Positions 54,817 through 64,000 of a stretch of DNA of 64,000 nucleotides are shown here, piece by piece (position 1 is the stretch's first letter; each line of letters begins with the position of its first letter). Below the pieces are notes generated by a model. It was not told the DNA's origin, ran no database searches, and saw only the letters and a list, made by a program, of their open reading frames with translations. Source of the stretch: Polytrichum commune (taxonomy: Eukaryota > Streptophyta > Polytrichopsida > Polytrichales > Polytrichaceae); assembly GCA_950295325.1 (NCBI GenBank), contig OX485803.1:43539554-43603553 (forward strand), written 5' to 3'. A program made the position numbers and the translations under genes.

Positions 54817-57800
54817 ATAACACATATTATTGTAGTCTTCCAAGTCTTTTTGTCACAATGTTTTGCACACTAACAGAGTTCTGGAATTGCATCACTTAAG
54901 TTTCTAATCTATATGGTTGGTGTGTTGTAGCCGATGAATGGATTGCATTTACTTGGGCACATAATTAGCACTTAGCTGAAAAGTTGAACATTTTCTCGCA
55001 CATGAAGATTACTGAGGCCCAGGAATATTTTGCATAGTCATCATCGATGTGCTACTACTTTGAAGTTCTATTTATCGGTAGTCATGCATGCCACAAGGTC
55101 AACTTGGGGGCTACACTTGAAGGTGTTTACACTACCTTGAAAATTTGACAGAGAAGTTCACTACATGTGATTGTCCCTTCAATGGAAATCTTAAAGAGTG
55201 TCTTAATCATGATTTACATCATTTATGGTATTTAGTGGCACTTATTAGGATATTTTCTATAACTTCTTACTAGAGGATTCATTCTCTACCAGCAAAAAGT
55301 TAAATAGGATGTGTGGACATTGTAGAACACAAATGACTTCACTTGGTCCAATCTTACATTTCTGTCAAAACTGAGTAGCTCCAAATAGTAAGTGACATTA
55401 AATATCATTATTGGTGTAGTTTTACACTAGATATGATCACCCGGTTAAAATTGTTGTGTGTGCTCCATAAATGTTCACATTTGTTTCCTTAAAGTTCCTC
55501 CATAACAAAGAATAATGTGGATGTGGATTAACAATTTTGAAGGTAAACATCATGGGAAACTTCAAAGGACAAACACTGTACACCCCACATTGCTTTTTTG
55601 TAGATAGATATTTTAAATTATATATATGCTAGACCCTTCATGTCTCCCTCTAGAGTAGAGTGCTAGCACGGTTGATAGCAAAGTCGGTTTGAATCGTACC
55701 ACCCATGCACAGACTGCTTGAAACACCAAAACTTAGACCATTTTCATACATGCAATGCTCCTATTTTCAAGTGGTTTGGACCCACTAAGAAGAATAGGAT
55801 TAATTCCTTAAATTTGTGCTTCCTTTTGAGCACTGGACATCTCGTATATGAAAACATTAAATCAATAGACAAGGTGATTGAATTTTGGTGTGCTGATAAA
55901 ACTTTTATTGTCACCCTTTTATTGTCACCGAGAGCCCCACATGTCCAAGGGTGGACTTTCTATACCACATACATACTAATATGAGTGTAAGAAGGGATAT
56001 TGTTTGAGGCATTAGTGTACATAATATATATATATGGGAGAAGTATTACTTTCTCTAGTGTGTACATCTAAACATGCTATTTATTTTTGAAGTAAAGGTA
56101 GATGTACAAAAGGGGGTCCTAGGGTTTAGAAGGAAACAAACAATAGATTTGTTAGTTACATCCAATTCATGTTTTCATTCATTTGTTGTCATATGGTGAT
56201 AGCCCTCAATTATGTTTCAAGATTGACATTCAAGCTCATCGTGCAAGACACTCATCATCCGGTCAATAAACTTTGACTGCATCTAGAATAGGGATAACAT
56301 TACTAACCAACTAGATAATGGTCTCTTTTCAAAGAAAGAAAATTGTGGTCATAAAACTCTCATAAATTTTAGTTGCTTGCTGAAAATTCTACTTTACACC
56401 ACCTAAGTGCTCCCCATAAATGGGGAACACTGGAAATAAAAGAGCATTATGCTTCCCCAATACCTAGTCCCACTAAATGCAACCAAGTTATTGAGTAATG
56501 TTGTGATCTCTTTTATTTGGACCTTTTGATTATGAAACTTGAATGACCTAGATTGACGGCCAGGAGGGGCGGGGGTAACGCATGTTTAGTGGAGTTTAAC
56601 TATACGGATGTGGGCTATTTGTAGTTTTAAAAATTCTATCCTTTTTTGTGGATATCCATGTGTCATAATTAAGTAGGTCATAATTGTTTTATAGGAAGTG
56701 GTATAAAATGGGCAGTGGCAACTTTTGGAAGGAGTGGGAGAGTGGCGACTTCCTTATCACAAATTTTGTAAAATCACGATGAAGAATCGAGCTTCATTAT
56801 CTTAATACCAATGCACTACAAATCAACACTTCACTTAAATGTGAATTTTCCAATGCTTGCGATGCCCTAATAATGATGTTGCCTCCTATGAATCCAAATG
56901 TTTTAATTGATTATATGGACATTGAAAGAAACAAATATGAAATATCCCAATGGTGGATGCTCTTTAAATGCCAATGTAACTTACTACCATTCAATATGTC
57001 AACCCAATCGACCAAGATATGTTATATGAAACCATGTTCAGACAAGTGAAACCTCAAAAAATTGCCCATCCTAGACTGCCATCCGTTTGGTGAGGTGTTG
57101 CTACATAATTTGATAACCAGTTGATTAATTCTAGTTTTGACTTGACGAGACAATGCAACCTCCTTCCCACACACACAAAAGAAAAAAACCCTAAATCGCC
57201 TGTTCAATATTTTAGAGAAGATGCTTCACTACCATATGTAACTTTTAACCAAACTTTGTGCCATTTTGGATTGATTAGCTATACAATGCACAATTTTATA
57301 TCAAATTTGAGGCAAATTTGAGACAAATTTGGGGTCATATTGGTAGTTGAATTAGGGGTAAGTCAATTGAGTAACCCAGAATCATGAAGCTAGGATGTCT
57401 TATTTGTGCAAAGCAAGCTATTATCGATTCTTTCCGTTGATTGGTTTTGCTTCTCTTCATGTAGCAGTGTGGTAGGCTTGAGGGTCTTCATCTCCCTTCA
57501 AAATGAATGTGTCTTCTTGGTTCTTAATTCATTCTTGGTGTTGGTTTTTGGGATTCAAGTCTAAACTTCTTCCTCAGCAAAGTGTCACTGAGTTTTATAT
57601 ACTTTAAGTACATATGTAACTTCTATCCAGACGGCCCTATCTAACTTAGAGGAACCTCTGTCCTACAAGTATGCTCATAAGTTATATATGATCTGTCTAG
57701 TTCCTTTTTGGGGTCCCAACGTCATGGCATCTACATCCCTGGCCATTCGCCGGGGATGATATATAGGTAAAAATTGCAGGAATATCCAACATGAGTGCAT

Positions 57801-58949
57801 ATGTTCGGATTTAGTTTTCACGTAGCAGTTACTTATATTTGGATTAAATGGTAGTAAGTGAAGGAATATTGCCAGTAAAGATAGAGGGGCGTGACGTGAC
57901 ATTTTGGATGAATCGACTTCATCCCACGTTGGATGATGTTGATGACTATGACAACGGCTGGAGTGGGAGATGGAGCTCGTGGGGTGGATTCTGATGCGCC
58001 GCAAGTGGCCCGCATGTTGCGCAAAATGGAGGTGAACTCGAAGGGAGATGGAGGAGTTGTTCTCGTGCCTCACTTGGCGGGCAGCTAGGGAAGCACGAGC
58101 TTGGGCTCATGTGTATGACCAAGCACGCATCATTTGTGGGCAAGGATCCATGGCACCCATGTATGTTGAAGGGTAAGTTTTTTAATTTAAAAGGTTGAAT
58201 CGACTGTGGATTGATACTAGGGACTCCGAATGAGTCCAGTGAGAGCAAGTTGGAATGATTTTGTTAGAAACTTGTAAGGAGTAAGGTTTTATCGGATCTT
58301 CATACATGGATGCTACGAAAATTAAGCTGCTAATCATTTGTGGTGGTGTTAGGTTTGTCTTACCATATTGGGATGCCTAATGGGGATTGCATTGACGACA
58401 TCTTCATGTGCACTAACAATATGATGTAGAAATGTCGAGTTTGCATCACATCACAAAACCTTGCATCTTTAATCAATCAAACAAAAATTTATAATAATGG
58501 AATGCACAAAATATTAGATTATGCATGTACCATTTGAGATTCATCGATCTTTGAACACAAGGACAAGTCATATTAGCCCCACCAATCCTTCGCAATTGTG
58601 AAATTGTAATCTCCGCATAGGTCCTCTAGCACCTTTAACTTTGGGGATAAGTAAGAGCACGCAAGCACTATCAATAATGTAAGCATGAGCAAGTTCAAAT
58701 AGAGCTAGTTGGAGGGGTTTGTGTCATGTTTTGTTCAACTCGGGAATGTGACAAGAAGGAGAGGAAACATTGGAAACAATGAAGCCTTTTAGAATGTCAA
58801 CAATAATGAGATAAAACTTAACTAGGATTTATGTAAATGTGGACAAAGACTTGTCCAAAATAAATAATGTCTCTGAGAGTATTTTTAGCACATTTGGAAC
58901 AAGCACATTCCCAAAAAAAAGGGGGAGGGGGGAAATAAACTAGAAAGCT
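54817..58949. other. Gene-free stretch
   Basis: No gene was recognised apart from a tRNA-like fragment at 55,642-55,703. Around 57,850-58,150 the composition is richer in G+C and ORFs of 63-132 codons overlap on the minus strand, without a known domain. Confidence 0.4.
55642..55703 (+). repeat. tRNA-like fragment, possible SINE head
   Basis: The sequence agtagagtgctagcac resembles the D-arm/box A region of a tRNA, and about 25 bases later cggtttgaatcgtaccac resembles box B and the T-arm. Spacing and order fit a Pol III promoter. A complete acceptor stem was not found, so a tRNA-derived SINE is more likely than a working tRNA gene. Confidence 0.35.
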
Positions 58950-59699
58950 ATGATGAAAGCCCAATGTTCAATTATCCCACCTCATAGTCCAAAGAATCCA
59001 TTTACAAATAAGATTAGGCCTTTAGAGCATGAAAATATAGTCTTGCAGTTCTTCAACCGTTCTAAGGAAGACAAAAAAACATATGACTTATTAAAAAAAT
59101 TGCAATACGGTCTTGACTATGAATCAAATACTCCCAAAGTTCATGGTCAACTCATAGGTACAAAGACAATGGCCTCAATTAAAATCTTGACAACGTCTTG
59201 GTTCACAAAGGGAATTCACAATTCATTTCAATGAATCACTCTTGTAGAGACTTGCAAAAAAAATCACAATTGAAATGAAATTCCAAATTTGAATGCAACA
59301 TTGATAATCCAATACAAACACCTTGGATATCTTTTGATTACTCTTTTGTTAGTTAATGAATGTGGTAATAATTTCTACTCCAATCAAAGTAATAACCCAC
59401 AAGATTAGCTAGATGGGTGGTCTATTCTAGTGTCTTCAAGCAATGACCTTCTCTCTCCTACAATCATCCAAATACATCACATTCATTTGTGCATCACATT
59501 CATCCCTTTAAACCATCCTAAGTTCATCATAAGTCCATCATTTCATCCTTCACAAAATCATTATTCATCCAACCTGAATCATACTAACTCATCTACAATT
59601 CATTCATCATGCCTAGTAGTTGCTACTGCAATGGGGGGTTGGATCAAGGTACCTAACTTCCACCAAATTACACACTAGCCGCCCTTGGCTAGGTTGGCC

Positions 59700-59760
59700 G
59701 AGTGGTGGAAGGATTGAAGATTAAGCCACCATTCTGAGGAATAATACTTGGATGGGTGAC
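59700..59760 (+). repeat. tRNA/5S-like fragment, possible SINE
   Basis: The word ggttggccgagtggtggaag resembles box A of Leu/Ser tRNAs, and about 45 bases later atacttggatgggtgac resembles the 3' part of 5S rRNA. Two Pol III-type words in this order hint at a SINE. No tail or target duplication was found. Confidence 0.35.
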
Positions 59761-61111
59761 ATTTTGCCACCTTCCAAGTCAATACCCCAATCAAGACTAC
59801 CACTAAAACTTTAACTCCAGCTTTAATCAATAACTTTGTCTCTAACTTTGTCGCGACCCTTGCTTGCTCTCTTTAACTTATTTTCACCGTTTCATAAATC
59901 TAGCTAATGTCATGAGCGTTGATCATGCACATCCCCCATACGTGCCTCCAAGCTTATAGGTTGGTTACCAAACTCACTTACACATGCATTTAGGACTCTC
60001 CCCTCAATATGTAGCCAATGGTCAGGTGTGGATTTTCATTCATGTCCATCCAATTTAATTAGAGTTGATCATCGCGTTGCTAAAGCAACACTATAATAGC
60101 CCAAAACATACTTGGCAACTTCGCCCTTACGTTGGGCCAAGACCCATGGAGACCGCATTGTTTTGTAGTGGGCGGCGTTGATCGGCAAAGCCGCCTCCCC
60201 ATATAAGCTTCTAGGACTCCACGCAAGGCCCCTACTCCATTATCAAATAACTTTTTTTCTCTCTCTTCTAAAAGTTGGGGCTAGGTAGATGGTTTCCCTT
60301 GCCATTGGGTTTGGAACTCCTACAGCTTCAAACCTCCATAACTTCATTGTCCAATCTTTGATGTTATCCAACGATTGGTCCATCGATATCTGCTTTTGCG
60401 TAGATTTTGATAGACTCCTCACTTATCCTATTCAAACAAGTATTGCGGAAGTTATGGCTATTCTAACCTCGGTAGTCTTGGGCGCCACTCCCGGGTCACT
60501 GCTGTCCCACTACAACACCCCCTTGAGTGTTGGGCTTTGTCCCTAGACAACGTGCCACTCAAATTGCCATATCTCCTAGCTCACACCTCCAATTGGAGAA
60601 TTTTTTAGCAATCTAGAATTTGGACGCCATAAACTACTCAATGCTCATGTCACCTTACCATTTTGACTTCTAGACTACGTGGATGGGAGGCATTCTCAAC
60701 GCCCGGGGCCCTCACCCACACTAGGATCACTTGGGCCCTCTCACCTATGACGCCACAAGTCTCGGGTGTTACTCCGGGGTCCCTCTTGTACCCATGGTGT
60801 TGCGGGCATTCTTCGTGAAGATGTGAGTGACAAATTTTATCACTAATCACTATCTCTGTCTCTAGCTATTACCTAATGTCTCTAAGCCTTAAATGCCGTA
60901 AAACCCTCAACAATTAGCAATACAATTATAAGCAATGCAGCCAAAAGCAATACAACAAAAACAATATAACTTACAGAACTTAGAATTGCAACTGGCTATG
61001 GCCTTCACTCCAACAACCACATATCAGTACAACAATTTTCTTAACAAGATTTGCAAATCATTTTATTCAATATTAATTTTGCTAGCTTTCTAAAAACTTT
61101 GCGCTGCTACC

Positions 61112-61138
61112 TAGAGAGAGAGAGAGAGAGAGAGAGAG
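61112..61138 (+). repeat. AG microsatellite
   Basis: A run of about 13 ag units, seen directly. Confidence 0.85.
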
Positions 61139-61329
61139 CTTTAAATGAGAGAGGGAGTGAAAGTGAGTCCGACGTTAATCTTTGTGGACCACCCCTTCTA
61201 ACCACAAGACATTGGCAATAGATTGGGTTGTACCCAAATCTAACAGTCGGTATATACGGCCGACTCCACACTACTTCAACCCTTAAATCCTTAAATCTTC
61301 GTTCGCCAACCTGCTGATCCAATGGCCTT

Positions 61330-61500
61330 CGACTTCATCCGCACACGACTTCATCCACTCATACGTTTATTTGCACACGCCTTTATTACCTCAATGCCTT
61401 CATTTGTACATGTCTTCGACCATATATGCCTTCATCCACACATGTCTTCGACCACATACATCTTCATCCACACATGCCTTCATCCACTCAATGCCGTGCT
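61330..61500 (+). repeat. Degenerate minisatellite
   Basis: Repeated variants of cttcatccacacatg and cttcgaccacata alternate over about 170 bp. The ORF across it (61,322-61,546) is Phe/His/Thr-rich only because of the repeat. Confidence 0.6.
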
Positions 61501-61828
61501 AGGTCTTTGTGTATTGTCTTATCATTTAATAATGTTAGCTAATTGATATTTGTTTAACTTCCAAAAATTCATTTCTTTTCTTAACTAGCCTTAATAATTT
61601 ATAGTTTTTTTCTTGCCTATTTTCATTGTCTTTCTATTTGTGGTTGAAGCAACAAAACATTTCAAACCACATAGCCACATGCTAATTTTGTTGTTAATCC
61701 CTCAGTAACTCATTTTTTAAGCAACTTTGATGGAGGTCTCTGATGTACAACAACTACTTTTGCAACTCATTTCAAATTCCTTGCCTCCATCTTCTTAATT
61801 GCATTTTGCATGTTTTTATTGCACACCA

Positions 61829-62234
61829 CTACACTAAATAGGTAGATTAGTGTTAGATGAAGATTAGTGTTAGAGCCAATAGTTACCCAAAACACTAAAT
61901 GTCATTTGAAAGTACAATTAGTGTTACAATTTCCTTTGTCTTTATTTTGCATTGTCAAAGTTGAGTTCCATTAAGTTTAAATTTTGTAATATCAAATTCC
62001 CAGCATATTACATTTTCTATGAGGCTCACATATTCTACCTCCAATTCTTCATTTGAAGATCTACAAAAAATGTCATCTAACACTAAATGCGCTTTTGTAA
62101 ATATTCAAAGTTACTAATTGGTACAAATAGTGTTAGAGTTGACATTTAGTGTTCTAACACTATGAAGACAATTGACATTTAGCGTTTTCGTCGACTATTA
62201 GTGTTTCCAACACTAATCTACCTATTTAGTGTAG
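61829..62234. mobile_element. CACTA-like MITE
   Basis: Inverted termini are ctacactaaataggtagatt and onward (61,829-61,854) and the exact complement aatctacctatttagtgtag (ending 62,234); at the left end the sequence extends outward as cactacacta, as in CACTA elements. The interior has many tagtgtta/taacacta words in both orientations. No transposase and no clear target duplication are seen. The ctacacta end resembles that of the MITE in PLC intron 5. Confidence 0.65.
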
Positions 62235-63377
62235 CTTTGGCGCATTTGTCCCCTACCATCTCAAGAACCTTTGAAATAGTCATACCGTAGTATACATGAA
62301 CTCATTAATTAAGCATTTGTATGCTCCCATGATGAAGTGGGTGATGACCATTGCCTTAACCATCCTAGTTCATTTGGTTGGCTGATACTACAACTTCAAG
62401 AGAAGCAGGAACTCGTGATAATATTCATAGAAAAATGATTTATGTCAATGGTCATAATCCACTGTCCACACCAATCTACAAGAACATTGGCAAAGAATGT
62501 AGCTCTATAGCACATTGGATCTAGGTGATGAATATGATCCTGACAAAATTGTCCATAAGTAGTCTTACACTTTTGCAAATGTGGGCTTCGGTCCTATACT
62601 AGCGGCCAATTATACTCCACACTCAACAATGTAGATATTGGATTCCACCTACATGTCTGAGGACAAAGATAGAAATGAGGATGACTTGCCAAAGCCACCA
62701 GAGGTACTGCAGACCATTGTCTTGAAATTTTCATGTAGTAAATGTCTACAAGCATGTACTATGTTTGCTAAAGGCCATAATCTTCAAGGAGTCACAAAAT
62801 AGTAGTCCAAGTAGGGATTGGCTCTTCTATTGGTGAATCAAACATATGGGCATACTATCCCAGATAACAGAGGGTAAGGATAAATTTATAGTATGTGAGC
62901 TAGGATAAAATTAATTGGGGGTAACTCAAAGTGGACTTGACCATCCAGGTTTAATAAAGGTATTTTATGATTGGAAACCTCCCTAAAAAATTGACTACCT
63001 TGCCAAAGTGATAGAGATATTGAGATCCAAAAAGATCTTTGCTAGAGAAAAAAAAAGGAGAGATGTTGAATATTGGTAGGTAATACATCTGACATAAAAT
63101 CAGGGTGTTGCAACTAAACTAACAAAGCTTGCAAAGAATCTTGACATTGCTATAGATTACTTGTAGGTTGACTATAGAACTGCGATGAAAATTTGAGTGC
63201 CATATTCTTGCCAAGACACTTCTCTTCTTTTTGCATGAACTAGAAATTGTTACTTGAGTCAATAGCCACTGGTTTTCTAGGGAAACGTAGTACAACAAGA
63301 CTTGAGCTCCCAAATCACAATATACAATGAAGGTTGAATGGGGTTCAAATAGGTTAATATGGTGTCAAGCTAAGAAA
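62235..63377. other. Gene-free stretch
   Basis: No gene was recognised. It follows, on the minus strand, the end of the coiled-coil ORF at 63,378. ORFs of 60-64 codons have no motif. Confidence 0.4.
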
Positions 63378-64000
63378 TTAGCAAACAATTTTTTGATCCC
63401 CCATTGAGCACCATGCTATCACACTCTCTGAAAACAACCATGATCTATCCATGTATATTTCTTCAACCCCATACTCAAGAAAAATAGTTGGTGTTGGATC
63501 TCGTATATGTGAAAAATGTTTGAGTCGTTGGTCCAGGCTCCAAAGTTCAGTAAAGAATTCCAAAGGTAGAGCGAAGGGATGAACTATGTTTGAAATTGTC
63601 AAGGTCATTGATGGTTGTTCTATATTAACACAACTCACCATTGTCTTTTGTGTAGTCAATTTCACCTCTTGCAATCTCAAATTATCTTTCAATCGTCCGT
63701 TCTTAAGAGTAACTCATTGTAACTCCTCTCGACATTCGTCTGACCGTTCTTGTACCTACAAATAAGAATTTAATTGTCCTTGTAGAATCACCTTTTCTTT
63801 CTTTTTTATCGCTACTTGCTCTTGACACAAGGCTATAGTCTTATTATTTTTCTCTAGTACATGCTACTGGTCCAATTTTTCCTTCATAACCTTGGCAAAC
63901 TCTAGTAGATGCTTCACATTAGTTGTCTGGTAGCTAATTAAAGATTCATTTTTGTCAATCAATTGCTCTAAATTTTTGAAGCAAATCCTTATATCTCTTT
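63378..64000 (-). pseudogene. Partial coiled-coil ORF with internal stops, running off the window
   Basis: On the minus strand one frame reads from the window edge to tag/taa at about 63,378, with Leu/Lys/Glu-rich heptad-like text: EQLIDKNESLISYQTTNVKH, then FAKVMKEKLDQ, stop, HVLEKNNKTIALCQEQVAIK, KKEKVILQGQLNSYL, stop, VQERSDECREELQ, stop, then 104 codons open from 63,692. Three single stops in an otherwise steady frame show a decayed coding sequence. The C-terminal part (IVHPFALPLEFFTELWSLDQ) is globular-looking. The family is not recognised; a retroelement or a host coiled-coil protein are both possible. Confidence 0.5.

Larger units (their letters stand above)
58950..61828. other. Gene-free stretch with low-complexity segments
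   Basis: Contains a tRNA/5S-like fragment (59,700-59,760), an AG microsatellite (61,112-61,138) and a degenerate minisatellite (61,330-61,500). ORFs of 66-94 codons show no recognised domain. Confidence 0.4.

Noticed and set aside
54980-55100. Faint resemblance of tgctactactttgaagttct to an exon of the GIY-YIG-like gene
   Set aside because: Only about 20 bases agree and the flanks do not; likely chance.
1-64000. CRISPR arrays, operons, ribosome binding sites or a prokaryotic system
   Set aside because: The window is plant nuclear DNA with spliced genes; the tandem arrays seen lack the repeat-spacer structure of CRISPR.

Overview
This is nuclear DNA of a land plant. The genes have many introns bounded by GT-AG. 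Two encode plant-type proteins: a PI-PLC without a PH domain and a LATERAL ORGAN BOUNDARIES domain (LBD) factor. The space between genes is AT-rich and packed with decayed transposons, above all short inverted-repeat elements (MITEs and foldbacks). The species cannot be named from the sequence; the low gene density and repeat-filled introns suit a large repeat-rich genome.

Layout. 1-27,300 holds no convincing intact gene. It carries several MITEs or foldbacks, a dead Ty3/gypsy relic (about 4,990-7,790), a 5'-truncated LINE with a perfect 14-bp target duplication (12,211-13,252), a Stowaway/mariner-type element (24,234-24,788), three tandem copies of a ~400-bp repeat (25,104-26,290) and an unrecognised minus-strand candidate gene or pseudogene (20,835-21,417). 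27,340-35,312 is a nine-exon PI-PLC gene whose splice phases all agree (620 aa). A five-unit repeat array abuts its start codon and its introns hold a ~210-bp repeat array and several MITEs. 35,313-37,900 is intergenic. 37,906-41,072 is a plus-strand gene for a probable plastid protein with a GIY-YIG-like N-terminal domain; its 5' end is tentative. 44,212-46,982 is a minus-strand class I LBD gene with two exons around a 2-kb intron. A long open frame continues upstream of its first ATG, with an AT-hook-like motif and a candidate extra exon near 47,618-47,695. A G-rich stretch follows near 48,590-48,800. 48,830-64,000 is again gene-poor: MITEs, a tiny non-LTR insertion, a candidate small secreted peptide ORF (52,250-52,435), SINE-like fragments, and at the right edge a coiled-coil ORF with internal stops on the minus strand.

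The three genes share no obvious pathway: membrane lipid signalling (PLC), a probable plastid protein of unknown role, and a developmental transcription factor. The more unusual content is structural. One foldback family and one MITE family occur both between genes and inside PLC introns. A repeat array ends exactly at the PLC start and copies a splice-acceptor-like site in most of its units. Two insertions under 75 bp, both with TCTA-type tails, still have target duplications. No previously undescribed multi-gene system is evident.
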